From positions 27,473,706-27,537,705 of the forward strand of contig OX377204.1 in assembly GCA_947396885.1 (NCBI GenBank): a stretch of DNA of 64,000 nt, in the 5' to 3' direction. Below, piece after piece: positions 23,210 through 33,889 of this stretch (position 1 is its first letter; the number at the start of each line of letters is the position of its first letter). The stretch comes from Heligmosomoides polygyrus polygyrus. Taxonomy: Eukaryota; Nematoda; Chromadorea; Rhabditida; Heligmosomidae. The notes beneath the pieces are model-generated. The model was given only the letters and a program-made list of their open reading frames with translations. It ran no database searches and was not told the origin of the DNA. The position numbers were made by a program, and so were the translations under genes.

Positions 23210-24340
23210 GCCAGAGAGGCTCCTCCATGATGGGAGGACTCTCGACCAAATTTTGGAGAGGGATGGTGGAGCATGCGGGAAGCATAGCATAATACGTAGG
23301 AATTCCCTCAGGTTGAAGAGCGCCCCATTTCGTTCCTGTTGCGAATCGGTGGCCCCACTCTCAAGGGAACATGCCCCTGTTGAGCGAAGTCCCCCGTTCG
23401 TCCCGTGGTGCTACAAGGTAACCAAGAACTCAAGACCCAGGGGATGATAGGGGACCCCATGATGTGAACAAGCCACGGCCTACTCCCTGGCAGGTGGGGC
23501 CCGTAGTAACCTTTGGTCCCATGCGCTGGACAGCTCCTGGTTTGACGCACTCCGCACCGCGCACGAGCCGCCGGTGCCTACGGGCGCGCTGTAGTGCACC
23601 ATGACTGTAGTGACAGACACAACCTCCCAAACATTACCCAACAACTACATACATTGTACCCATGGTGATACGACAGCAATAATGCCCCAACATAGTATAA
23701 TCCAACAGCAAATAGACACAATACCAATACCGACAATGTAATACCAGGAGACTCACGACCTTCCTCGTCTTGTGCCGCACAGTATATGTATATAGCCACG
23801 GTTTATTCCACCTACCAGCATCGCACAACTATATAGAATATAGGGAGTGAATACTAGACAATATGGAAGAATGCAGGATAGATGGGACCGCTCTGGCTAG
23901 AATGATGGACTGGCTATTCGAGGCTAGGCGAGCCCCATCCGGGCTCACTGTCCTCCTTGGAATGCAGCCGGCTGTAGTGCATAACGAGGAGCGGCAAGGC
24001 TCCGCTCGAAGAGGATCCGTGATGGTGATGGAAGCGGGCTCAAATGTGCGGCGCCCCAGGACAGCGCCCGCGCAGCCGCTCGACGTGCCTACCGGAGTAT
24101 ACATAGAATGAGCCGGGCGGGAGTTGGAGTTGCTAATTCGTTAAATGTGCACCGCTGATGAAGAGGCCAGCGTGAGAAAACCGTACGCAAGAGGGCGCGG
24201 GTGGCGCGACAGCGTCTCGCAGGCGTACCGTCTGCACTTCACGGACACGTTTACGTGTTTCGGGGAGGTCCACCTCATACACACATTTAAGTAACAGTTG
24301 AAATGGAAACACATGTAACTTGTAATAAATCATCATCATC
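23210..24340 (+). other. GC-rich block ending in AATAAATCATCATC; possible retroposon 3' region
   Basis: The sequence is much more GC-rich than its surroundings, has an 82-residue open frame at 23863-24111 (ALARMMDWLFEARRAPSG), and ends with TGTAATAAATCATCATCATC, an AATAAA plus ATC-repeat tail like the 3' end of some non-LTR elements. No reverse-transcriptase motif was seen, so the class is uncertain. Confidence 0.35.
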
Positions 24341-24565
24341 AAATCATGTAATGTACAACGATGTCTGCTTTATGTTCTCTGGTCCCCACAACTGCTTTAA
24401 TAGGTGCTCAAAAGCTGCATTCCTAGTTAGGGGGAAGTGTGATGAAAAACACGGTAAAGTGGAACAAAACCTGCAACAAATTCGATAATGTTTATGAAAC
24501 GTTAAATGACATAAGCATTCTCCCTAGATTTGAAATTAGTTAAATGTGTGTATAAGGTGGGTCCC

Positions 24566-24580
24566 CCCCCCCCCCGACTG
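24566..24580. repeat. Poly-C tract
   Basis: A run of about 14 C. Length may be unreliable in assembly. Confidence 0.8.
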
Positions 24581-24684
24581 GGACTGCACCGGGAACCCTA
24601 GGGACGCAAATGGTTGGCATTGCAAACCCTTGTAGTGTTTGATACCCAGCCATCTTCAACAACCTATCGCGTCCTTCTATTTCT

Positions 24685-25045
24685 GTTGGCAACATTTCGA
24701 CGAACTCGTCTTTCTCAAGGCCTGAAAGAAGTTCGAAATGCTTTTGACTCTGTGGATCTCACTGAACCAAAGACACCGCGTCCACCTTTTTACCGGGAAC
24801 AACAAGTCATAGGGGTGCTAGGAGACGTTAACACATCTGCGTCTAGCAACTCACTGATCTCTCCAGTGCAAAGAAGCAGGATTACTACTATACCCAAATA
24901 TCCTCCTATGCAGTACCAGCGAGCTCTCCGGTAAAGAGGTGAACGCGATGTTTTTGATCCAGTGAATTGCTCAGAATCAAAAGCATTTCGAGCTTCTATC
25001 AGGCCTTGAGGAAGAAGAGTTCGTGAGACGTTGGCCGCAATAAAG
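24685..25045. repeat. Inverted pair with hammerhead-like ends
   Basis: The left arm (24685-24755) and right arm (24950-25045) are imperfect inverted copies: 'CAAGGCCTGA', 'TCGAAATGCTTTTGA' and the CGAAAYGTTGGC / GAGACGTTGGCCGCAATAAAG termini recur in opposite directions. An AATAAAG follows the right motif. The open frame between the arms is not independently supported. Confidence 0.6.
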
Positions 25046-25443
25046 AATTTATATCAAACCTAGTAGGAAAGAGGATCGAAAAAAACTGCGAGTTCCTTTC
25101 AAACATTTGTAAATCACATGTCTCGCAACAGTGAATAGTGTGCGAAATCTTGCAGAATTTTTATTTTGGAGGAATAACGGTTTTAATCTCATTTCAAAGT
25201 GCAAAAGGCTGCAGTTTTAGCGCATTATAGGAAGAGATTGTTCCATGCACTCGGCTGTGAGTTCCGTTCGAGAGATAGTGTGAATGCTGTTTACTGGAAG
25301 TTGCAAATTGAAGATACATATGTGTGTTTTCTACATTTCTAAATGCTGTCTTGGACTATGTATTGTGTAATTCTATGCAAGCGATTCAAATCAGTTTCAT
25401 TAAGCCTCAAGTGGCTGTTATCGAGGTTGTGAGCTGTCATAAC

Positions 25444-25716
25444 GATGTTTTGTTGCGATCAAAACTTCTAGCGCCAGGCGGGACTCGAACCCGCACCTCC
25501 CTCTGACCGGGCGGGAATGCTTTACGCCATTACACGCGCCAGGCGGGACCCATCCCGGATACGGGTGGGTGCTGATCGGTCCCACGAGGTGTGGATGTTG
25601 CGTTCGATCAAACAGCGCCGGTGGTGTGATGGCGTAGAGCATTCCCGCCCGGTCAGAGGGAGGTGCGGGTTCGAGTCCCGCCTGGCGCTAGAAGTTTTGA
25701 TCGCAACAAAACATCT
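25444..25716. repeat. Near-identical inverted pair of a tRNA-like element (family B)
   Basis: The plus copy's cloverleaf-like part is 25615-25688: acceptor GCGCCGG pairs with CTGGCGC, the T-arm is GCGGG-TTCGAGT-CCCGC, and a GG-containing D-loop is present. It is followed by GTTTTGATCGCAACAAAAC. A minus copy at 25444-25541 mirrors it almost base for base over about 95 bp, with ~80 bp between. The anticodon stem carries a mismatch and the loop is nine nt, so this is more likely a tRNA-derived element than a working tRNA. Confidence 0.7.
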
Positions 25717-25739
25717 ACGCAAGCAGTATTTTTGCTACT

Positions 25740-26500
25740 AACGGAGTGAAAGTCGCGCCGTGCTGAAATAGCGCGTGCTGCCATCTTTTCTTAAAGCAAG
25801 CTAACAGGCTTGTAAGACGCTGGTTTATGCACTTTGGAATGTGCCTTAGACCATCCTTGTAGCTAAAATAAATTTCAGCAGCAAATTATATGGCAATTCA
25901 AACAGTTGCTGTACTCCCTTTTTGAAGCAAGAAAGTTACAAAATTTCTAAGAAAGCATGGTTGATGATTAAAATTGGCAGTTTATCTTGACCTTTTAGAA
26001 GAGGACCTAATTTAATTTGGATGCTGACTGTTCTTGTTTGTAAGTACTATTTTTTGATTTCAAAACTGTTCAGTTTTATTTGAAGGTGTCAATTTTGACA
26101 TGAAATTTGTAAAAATAAAGCGCTTTCACTGATTTATTCCTTTGAAAGAATAGTACGCAGCTATCTGCACTTCCTAACGAAATTTGTCGTATTAGCGAAG
26201 ATTCAACGACAAACCTTCGTTCAAAAATTCATTGAAGGAATTTTTTTGGCTAGAATTTAATGTACACTCTGCTCTGAATCTTCACTTGTTTAAATTGAAA
26301 TTAAGACATAGTGGACATCATCTTTTTCGAACTTAGGAGAGCATATGTGACAAGTTTTCAACTTGTACAAACCGTACAACGTGCTTAAGGGCAGCAGTTC
26401 ATAGAATAGGCTTAACGCGAATGCATGCTTGCTTTTTACTCTCTTCTCTTTTTGGAAACGTTTTTCTTTGTAATGGATGACATTGGAAGACACTTGCTAG
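25740..26500. other. No recognisable gene
   Basis: AT-rich spacer between the tRNA-like pair and the RTE fragment. It contains short phrases about 'GTCCAGTTT' also scattered at 9.3, 11.8 and 23.1 kb. Confidence 0.3.
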
Positions 26501-26515
26501 TAGTGACTACCTCCG

Positions 26516-27157
26516 CTAAGAGTAATCAGCATTTGCTGTAATTGGACAATGGACTTCGGTTTTTAAGTACCTGGGATCAGCAGTAGCATCTGATGGCAAT
26601 CTGATGATTGAAGTGAACTCACGCGTGAGTGCAGCTTGGTCCAAGTGGCGCTCGTTGACTGGCGTGCTCTGCGATAGGAAGATGCCAGAGCGCTTGAAGT
26701 CAAAAATATATAGAACTGTCGTCCGGCCGGTAGCGATGTACGGTGCTGAGTGTTGGCCTGCGACCAAGGAGGTTGAAACGCGCCTCAGCGTCATGGAGAC
26801 GAAGATGCTGCGCTGGACGGCTGGAGTCACGCGCTTGGACCGCATCCGAAACGATGTCATTCGGCAGAAGTTCGGTGTCGCGCCGATAGCGGACAAGATG
26901 CGCGAAGCTCGCTTACGATGGTACGGCCACGTTCTGCGTGGAGAAGAGGACAGCGTCCGCAAGATAGGCCTTAACTTCGAGGTAATAGGAAAGCGGCCTA
27001 GAGGGCGTCCGAAGCAGCGCTGGTCTGACACGTTACATATGGACCTGAAGGTTGCTGGTGTCCACCCTGATCTAGCGCTGGATCGGGAGAGGTGGCGTCA
27101 TGACACCAGAATAGCGGACCCAGCTACGAAGCGGGACAGACGCTGAAGAAGAAGAAG
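26516..27157 (+). pseudogene. RTE-like reverse-transcriptase 3' fragment (family 1)
   Basis: Long forward frame: VFKYLGSAVASDGN, RVSAAWSKWRSLTGVLCDRK, KSKIYRTVVRPVAMYGAECW, ETKMLRWTAGVTRLDRIRND, ARLRWYGHVLR, RPRGRPKQRW, stop TGA at 27144-27146, then a (GAA)n tail. YLG, AMYGAE and the RWYGHV-GRP run are typical of the C-terminal part after the reverse-transcriptase palm in RTE-type elements. The catalytic palm and endonuclease are missing, so this is a 5'-truncated copy. It is uninterrupted over about 205 residues and therefore fairly young. Confidence 0.88.
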
Positions 27158-27169
27158 AAGACATTGAAC

Positions 27170-28290
27170 ATTCAGTTTAACATAATGTTGGCACCAGCAG
27201 CCGGTCCTCCCCCTTATTATGGTGCAGTCCTACATATGCAGTGGAGGATATACTGCCCCTGGCAGTGCTAGAGGCGGAAGGGCGCATGTGGAAAGACTGT
27301 TCTGTTCAGGAAGACGTGTGGAGCCGACTGAGTTTTGTCTAGTGCAGGAGCCTTGAACATGAGCATCATTACAAGTTAAATTTACAATCTAACTGACTAG
27401 CTGCAGTCCCGACGGGCACAAATTGCGGAAATAATAGTTGTAAACTGTACCAATTCTAAATTACCGCTCAAAAATAGTGTAGACCATGTCTGACAAAAAT
27501 GTGAAGCAGCTTGAGTGAACCCCAAGGCAGAACAGCAGAGTGAGAGTACGCAGTGGACCAGTTTTTGTTCTTTTTATGAAAGGCCTAAATTGCTACAAAA
27601 GCTTATACAAAAGCAGCATTAAATACCGTCTCATCAAGGTCACCTTCTCTTCCATTGAAAAGCCAAAAAAAAAACTGTGCAAAAACAATACGTAAGAGCA
27701 TAACTGGTCAGTCGGTAGAACTTTAGATTCTGAAAGGCAGAGAGCAAGGAGAAGGTCGGGAAAATTAGAAAAAAAAGAAAATTAGAATTAGATTTTTAGA
27801 AAACCGATTCATTCTATTTCCATGTGCTACTCCTTCGCATTGCCTAACTTCCCTGCCGACAATGTGTCTCACTCAGTAAAATTTGTGGCAAGACTTCTGT
27901 GTAATGCACTGTGGCAGACTGATGTAGGTTTCTCCTTAAACACTAGTGACGCTATCTTTGCATGGACCCGGCCGGCTACACACTATTATCTAACCATAAT
28001 TCCACATCTATATCCTCTTGCCACTGATATCTTCACTCCTGATATAGAATTTCGTCACCGACATCTCTGTTAGGTGAATAAACTCTACAGGATGGGATAT
28101 CAATTCTAATGGGGTTGTCTTGTGATTTAAACTATAAGGGTCCTACTTAGCCACGCCTACTCATTGCACTATAGGTGACACAGTTTTCAAGTGTAAATTG
28201 AGGGCACTGCGAGGGAAAAGGCCATCAGATTTATGTTGCTTTGGAATGGAGGTGTTCTAAGCACGTTTTAGTAATGCGCCGTTCTATGTT
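27170..28290. other. No recognisable gene
   Basis: No supported exons or element ends. A single open frame at 27822-28073 has no splice or homology support. Confidence 0.3.
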
Positions 28291-28455
28291 GTTTGCAAGT
28301 TTGTTTGTTTTTTCAGCTACGTTTTAGAAAGGTGTTTATTTTGTTAGTAACTTCTTATTTACTTTGTTGTTTATCCTTTGTTTTTTTTTCAGAACTGGAT
28401 CTGTTTTAGACGTGCATGACGACCTGTGCAGGGTTTTGCGCACCTTTAAGTGCAA

Positions 28456-28510
<55 letters not shown>

Positions 28511-28511
28511 A
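28290..28511 (+). repeat. Retroposon-like 3' end with (AAAT)n tail
   Basis: T-rich 3'-UTR-like sequence (GTTTTGCGCACCTTTAAGTGC) runs straight into about 13 AAAT units. The 37400-37735 copy has the same arrangement. It is consistent with a CR1-like 3' terminus. The long Tyr-Leu-Phe-Ile frame on the other strand comes from the microsatellite. Confidence 0.55.
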
Positions 28512-28691
28512 ATGTGGTGGGTACCAAGACAGAGGTTGTTGACCTGGTTACGAGTATTTTCGCCTTCGGCCGCAATAAGTATGACTTATTCAACACTCTG
28601 TCGACGTTAAATGTGCGTGTTTTGCTACCAACCTGACGAGATGGTGTTGGTCTTTTCTTCATCTTTTTTTCGCTTCCGCTTGGAATGTTAG

Positions 28692-28922
28692 GAGCTCCAT
28701 GACTTAGAGTGTCCTTTTGAACGCTATTGTTTGTCACCGTTCACTATAGCAAGGAATCTTTGGTTTGACCAAAATGGCCGTCCAGAATTTCCGCCTCCGG
28801 CTTCCGAAGAAAACGAGGCTTTCTCTCATCTGTCCTCACTGTCTACACATATGAAGTCGTCTTCTAGAAACATTCCTAACATTATGTTCTCCAACGTTCC
28901 TAAATGGTTGTTTCTGATTTAA
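28692..28922 (+). CDS. Possible terminal exon, product unknown
   Basis: After the acceptor-like GGAATGTTAG, a frame runs ELHDLECPFERYC, then NGRPEFPPPASEENEAFSHL, then VPKWLFLI and TAA. The composition and codon choice look coding. The opposite strand has a competing stretch (GAPNIPSGSEKKMKKRPTP with donor CAG|GTTGGT). No upstream exon was linked. Confidence 0.25.
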   Translation, partial: ELHDLECPFERYCLSPFTIARNLWFDQNGRPEFPPPASEENEAFSHLSSLSTHMKSSSRNIPNIMFSNVPKWLFLI

Positions 28923-29195
28923 ATTCATATTGAGAGAAGCATGCAAGGAAAAAAGGAAAGAAACATTTCCCAAGGAACGCTATGCTTACATAACCACCAC
29001 GACATATCTTAAAAAATATATTTGAGTAAGATGAAGGAGCAAGAAATTAGCCTTTGTGGTTCGTTTCGCCATCTTCCTTCAGACGAACCTTGTTAAACCT
29101 TTTAACACCTCCCCGGTGTTGTAATTTTGATATTATTTATTTATTTTTTGTTTATACAATAAATGTTTTTATTTTGATTTTTTTAAATTTTTTGT

Positions 29196-29420
29196 TCATT
29201 CTTCCTTATTTAATAATTATGGTATATATATTTTCTACTTTTTTTTTATAAAAAATTAACAAAAAAATTTTTTTTATTGTATACACAAGTGCTCCGACAC
29301 GCCTATTTCATTCTTCCTTATTTAATAATTATGGTATATATATATTTTCTACTTTTTTATAAAAAATTAACAAAAAATTTTATTTTTTTATTGTATACAC
29401 AAGTGCTCCGACACGCCTAA
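29196..29420. repeat. Tandem duplication of ~112-bp AT-rich unit
   Basis: ATTCTTCCTTATTTAATAAT through CAAGTGCTCCGACACGCCTA is present twice head-to-tail (from about 29196 and 29311), differing mainly in A/T-run lengths. After the second copy the sequence turns GC-rich, with a short palindrome (GACACGCC TAAC GGCGTGTC). Confidence 0.8.
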
Positions 29421-29679
29421 CGGCGTGTCTCGCACTTGCGGGCTTCGCGCGACATTACAGCATCACCGACCAATGGAAAGCAGTTTTTGTAAATCATAAA
29501 ATTCGCTAACATATAGGACCTGGTGCGTACTTTATCGGCATCAAGCTGTTCACTACTTCGGTACCTTCAACATACGCATCTGGCATACCTCCGATTCGCT
29601 CCCGCGACAATCGCGTCGGGATCCGTCATCTAGCCAATCGCCGACCTCGCCACGCCCGCCTTTCGGGGACCGACACAGT

Positions 29680-29698
29680 TGCAGCGATTGCAATCGCT
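29680..29698. repeat. 18-bp perfect palindrome CAGCGATTGCAATCGCTG
   Basis: The palindrome is followed by two more CGATT / ATCGCTG half-sites within 35 bp, making a cluster of CAGCGATT motifs in a GC-rich stretch. Confidence 0.7.
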
Positions 29699-29919
29699 GT
29701 GCAAAGCGCAGCGATTCGGACAATCGCTGGAGCGACTCGGAGGTATGCCAGATGCCACAGACATTCTATCCGGACCGGCCAGTAATGTCATTGGTTTGTG
29801 CTGCGCAGTACTTCTGTCCCTCAGATTGCTCCTCCGCAATCGTTCTCATGCTCAACAGCTAGCGTGTCCAGATATCGTTGACATGCCTTTCAAAGCCAGG
29901 TTCACCCTCACTCGTTTCT

Positions 29920-30800
29920 TCTTACTGGATCTAATTGCTGGTCCGCCTTTACTGGCCTTTCTTTCCCCATCTTCCTGGCCCCAGCTCCTGGCCCACTTCT
30001 TTGTTTCCACTATTGACCCTCTACTGGTCTCTTCTTGCTGGTTTCTCCGTCTTGGCCCCTCCTGCGGGTTGTTCCTTTCCTTCCTGGTCGCTCTCCCCTA
30101 GTCCACCCTAGAGGTCCCCCTTACTGCCCTTCTCCACCACCCCTTAGTGGTTCTCTCATGCTCACGGCAGACGTCGGTGACACGTTTTAACAATCAGGAC
30201 GCTTGTTGCGCGACGTAGTGGGCCCCCTTCTGGATACAGAAGCTCAGAAGAGCCGTCTTCCGAATCCAGAAGCTTAGAAGCGCACGCAGTCCCCGCTGTG
30301 TCGAGCATGAAGAGGCTATGCATATGGTAGATTCCTTGTTCTCCGTATGAATTCCCTGACGGCTCCCTTCTTGTTGGTTCCCCGCCCTGTCTCGCCTCCA
30401 GGTCCCTTTTTCCAGGTAGATTCCTTCATCCCCCGCCCGGGATCCTCCTTACTAATCTACCGCAATTAAGTAGCTCTCACACGCCCACGACACGACGACG
30501 GCGAGCGAACGCCCATTGCGCGACATCGGTGTCACATCTTCTAAATCCTCCCTAATTGGTAATGGATCCCCTTGCTGATCCTTCTTACTGCTTCCCCTCC
30601 CCCCGATTGCTAACTCCCTACTGGTCCCTCCTCATTGCCTGAACCTTCTTGGTGCCACCTCCTAACGTGCTTCATTGTTCCCGCTATCGACCTCCAGCAT
30701 TCCGATACCTTTTCCAAGTCGCTCCCTTCTCTTGGCTGACGGTTCTTCACCTTCGTTGTCCCCTTTCTACTCTTATCCCTTTAGTGGTCTTCTAATGCTA
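29920..30800. repeat. Degenerate pyrimidine-rich tandem repeat
   Basis: Recurring units like CTACTGGTCCCTCCT and CTTACTGCTTCCCCT, 13-17 bp, on a strongly pyrimidine-biased plus strand. The same motif forms the array at 49480-49890. Open frames through it are not considered genes. Confidence 0.6.
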
Positions 30801-31700
30801 ATGGCTCGAAGTCGCCTTCTGAGTCTGGACGCTCAGAAACGCGCGTAGGTGCTGCTGTGTTAAGCAGTAAAGCGGCTTTCCCTGCTGCAGCAACGTCTCA
30901 CGTATAATAGCAAATTTTGCCCGCGCAGTAAATGATGAGGCGTATCTCACTCAGGTTAGATCACTCAAGCGTCATCGACCGCTAACTCAGTTATATATGG
31001 GTAGAAAGATAGATATAGATATGGTGGACGGTGTCTTCTCTTCTGACTCCGGTCGGTTGTGGTGCGACGAAGGGGACCCGTCTTCTGGATTCAGGCACTC
31101 AGAAACGCGCGTAGACGTTCAACATAGGATAATGCTGAGTTTTTCGTTCAACATAGGATAATGCTGTGTTCTGCGTGCTCCGGTCGTCGTTCGACGACGA
31201 TGTGACCTCTGCTTCCTTTCTTTTCGCTTCTTCTGACTCCATGCGGTCGTGGTGCAACGAAAGGGACCTGTCTTCTTGATTCAATCGCTCAGAAATGCGC
31301 GGAGACGCCGTTGTGTCAAGCAGAAGGAGGCTGCGCTTCCTCTGCTGCAGCAGCATCTCATGTTCAGTTCTGAATGCGATCCCTCGTCGTAGGACGACAG
31401 TGTCTTCTCTTCTACTCCAGACGGTTGTGGTGCGACGAAGGGGATCCGTCTTCTGGATTCGGGCACTCAGAAACGCGCGCAGACGCCGTTGTGTCAAGCA
31501 GGAGGCTACGCGTCCTCTGCTGTAACAACATCCCATGTTGAACGGCAAACGTTGCCCGCGCGAGGTACGCTAGGGCGTCGCAAGGGGTTCCATGAGATTG
31601 TGCGTGCTTCCACGGGCGTATCTCAGCCAGGATTCTAACCTGAGTGAGATACGCGTCATCATCTACAGGGCGGGAAGCTAACCCAACTATATAGTGGTAG
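30800..31700. repeat. GC-rich degenerate tandem array, ~200-bp units
   Basis: Units carrying CGTCTTCTGGATTC, GGCACTCAGAAACGCGCG and GACGCCGTTGTGTCAAGCAG recur at about 30820, 31080, 31265 and 31445. A longer flank (GGCGTATCTCACTCAGG ... AACTCAGTTATATA) recurs at 30935-31010 and, with inserts, 31615-31695. A 149-residue minus-strand frame (31548-31099) is itself repetitive. Confidence 0.65.
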
Positions 31701-31949
31701 ATATATATTTAATTTTAAAATTTCACGTAATAGAATTGGCCAAATTTAAAGTTTCATTAAAAATTGATAATATGGATAGATATCGATTGGGTTATTAACA
31801 ACGAGTGCCTGTTCTTGTGAACTTATTTCTCTGGCCAAAATGCTCATGTGACTCTCACCTCAGGGTTGATCTTGAGAATTCCGATAGAGATGTGAATCCT
31901 GTTCTGCATTCTCATGCTTGGCCGTAGTGGGCGGATCAACCTCTTTCTA

Positions 31950-33137
31950 CCAGGCTGTCCAATAATTCCTGTCCGAAAATTTTCAAAATTCTATAATTTT
32001 CCTTAGAAGTATTATAATATGGGCGCGTGTAGCGCAGTCGGAGGAGGCGCGACTGTCGCGTGCACCCGATACCAGGTTCCTGGTTCGGATTTCCCGCCCA
32101 GGCTAACCAAGCCTTCCATCCCTCCGGGGTCGGTGAATTGGTACCGGACTTGTCTGGGAAGGATAAAGCGCTGACTTGTTCATCGGCTGGCCACCGCAAG
32201 CCATTGTATGGCCAAATACGCATTCATGTCGCCTCCACGACATCCCGTAGAAGTAGAATGCGCTGGCGCATCCCAGAAGGGATTGAATAACGCCGTCCTT
32301 TATCCTTTTTTATTATAATATCAGGCAAGTGTAAAAACCTTCTAGAAGGTTCTCCAGAGTTACACGCTAGGGGTATATGAGGCGCAGTCGCCGCGTCTAG
32401 CTACCAGTACAAGCTAAAATGGACCAAGGTCGATTTCGTACGTTCGTGTACTACGAGTGGCTGCTGGGCAACGACACGGGCACCGTGGTCGCCAACAGCC
32501 AACATCTGCAAAGCGTGCAAGGAGGATGCAGTGTCCCAACGCACAGTCAGGCGCTGATTCAATCGTTTCGAGAGCGGCGACACGAGCCTCGAGGACAGGG
32601 AACACGCGCTGAAGATCATGCTCTGCTGCTGGTGGGACGCCAAGGGCATGCTGTACTTCGAGCTGCTCCCGCAAGGCAGGACGGTCACCGCCTCCATCTA
32701 CACCGATCAGCTCGAGAAACTAGCCGCGAGAAAAGCGTCCCCGATGGGCCTCGGTCCACCTGCTGCACGACAACGCGCGCCCCCACGTGGCGAAGGAGAC
32801 CCAACAGAAGTTGGCGACGCTCGGCTGGGAGACGGTTGCCCATCCGCCGTATTCCACGGACCTCGCCCCCTCCGACGACCGCTTGTTCCGCCCGCTGAAG
32901 CACCATTTGGCCGGAAGAAAATTCACCAACTACGACAACCTCAGATCCGACATCACGGACTTCTTCGAGTCGCAGCCCCCGGAGTTCTGGGCGAAGGGCA
33001 TCGGCGACCTGCCCAATCGATGGGCCACTGTTGTGGATAACTGTGGTGATTATATTGTTGATTAGACGTGTTTTTCAATAAAGTTGAAAAAATTAAAAAT
33101 CGTGGAATTTTCGGACAAGATTTATTGGACAGCGTGG
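31950..33137 (+). pseudogene. Mariner element, internally deleted, interrupted by a SINE
   Basis: Terminal repeats CCAGGCTGTCCAATAATTCC (left) and CCACGCTGTCCAATAAATC (right, reverse complement) are flanked by TA at 31948-31949 and 33138-33139. The transposase starts at 32419 (MDQGRFRTFVYYEW, the usual N-terminal signature), reaches SGDTSLEDREHALK, then jumps to the core MLCCWWDAKGMLYFELLPQG: the segment carrying the rest of the DNA-binding region and the first catalytic Asp is deleted. HDNARPHVA and HPPYSTDLAPSD keep the second and third Asp. Frameshifts separate the pieces, so it is inactive. Confidence 0.88.
32021..32310 (+). mobile_element. tRNA-derived SINE (family A), best-preserved copy
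   Basis: 290 bp with an exact 11-bp target duplication TATTATAATAT at 32010-32020 and 32311-32321. The head begins GGGCGCGTGTAGCGCAGTCGG (box A TAGCGCAGTCGG) and has box B GGTTCGGATTT about 65 bp on. The tail is CCTTTATCCTTTTT. It was inserted into the left part of the mariner, so it is the younger of the two. Confidence 0.92.
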
Positions 33138-33454
33138 TAGATTCCAACAATGACTAGTCGACGCGTATGAAAAAATTATTCTAGGTGCAAATCTAAAGCG
33201 GAAGGTCACAGTGTTTAGGGATTTTATACAAAAATTTTAAAGCAAAGCTCTATTCGCGGATAAAAATGTATAGTCCTACCTGCAGAACGACACCTAGCAA
33301 TGCTTAGGCAAGGGCAAGTTCACCGGGGAAGTTTATCCCACAACTTTCCGTAATGAACTTCCTTATCAATACTTGCACCTGATTTGTATTCCCTTATACG
33401 TTTTTTAGTGATACATAAAGCATAAAGCAGAAAAAGCGAACAAATGTGAACATT

Positions 33455-33650
33455 AATCTATCCATTTTGGAATGCGCCGCACATTCTATGCTTACGGGAT
33501 AACGGTGAGCTCTTTTATTTGAATACAGGCCTGACCTACAATGACTCCGGTTGAGTAGCCTTTGAGAAATGCTTTCTTTCATATTCCCACTAAAGAAAAC
33601 TGGCAGGGATTCACTCACTCCTGAATGATGGAGGGCTGGCTTACTAGACA
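33455..33650 (-). mobile_element. tRNA-derived SINE (family A), strongly decayed
   Basis: Resembles the family 3' half (GAATGCGCCGCACATTCTATG) and centre (TGATGGAGGGCTGGCTTA) on the minus strand with many changes and no visible target duplication. Confidence 0.45.
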
Positions 33651-33686
33651 TGAAGCAAAGTTAAAATCAGCCATGGAACGCTTACT

Positions 33687-33884
33687 ATGATATGGGTTTT
33701 GTTTGCTGTTAGCGTTGCCTCGTACTTCAGTTTTGCAGCTGGCGATCTTGAATGGATAAGGAAGCGTTGTCAATGCGTCGAAGGAACCCTTCGAGCGCTT
33801 TGCATTTATCTGTTTTATGCTAATTTCCCGTCATGCTTATGGCCAATAAGTTTGCACTTTCGTCACTGCCTTCAGTTTTTCTAG
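33687..33884 (+). CDS. Open frame with signal-peptide-like start
   Basis: A 65-residue forward frame starts MIWVLFAVSVASYFSFAAGD, like a secretory signal with a possible cleavage after SFA-A, followed by Cys-bearing sequence (KRCQCVEGTLRALC). No splice partner or homology was recognised. It may be a chance frame or a secreted-protein exon. Confidence 0.22.
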   Translation: MIWVLFAVSVASYFSFAAGDLEWIRKRCQCVEGTLRALCIYLFYANFPSCLWPISLHFRHCLQFF

Positions 33885-33889
33885 CGCTT

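Noticed and set aside
24614..24934. 106-residue forward frame
   Set aside because: Spans one arm and the interior of an inverted-repeat element; no independent coding support.
25615..25688. Functional tRNA gene
   Set aside because: Acceptor and T-arm are good, but the anticodon stem has a mismatch, the loop is nine nt, and the same unit with a fixed 3' tail is dispersed, which suits a tRNA-derived element better.
28336..28737. 133-residue minus-strand open frame rich in Tyr-Leu-Phe-Ile
   Set aside because: The repetitive core is the reverse translation of the AAAT microsatellite at 28456-28510; only a short upstream part looks coding and it conflicts with a plus-strand candidate.
29679..30101. 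140-residue forward hydrophobic frame
   Set aside because: Runs into the pyrimidine-rich repeat, which yields Leu/Ser/Pro-rich peptides in any frame.
31099..31548. 149-residue minus-strand open frame
   Set aside because: Lies wholly within the GC-rich tandem array and repeats itself with it; openness follows from low stop frequency in the units.
32419..32898. 159-residue forward frame starting MDQGRFRTF as a complete protein
   Set aside because: Only the first ~36 codons are in the mariner frame; the rest is an out-of-frame reading of the deleted transposase.
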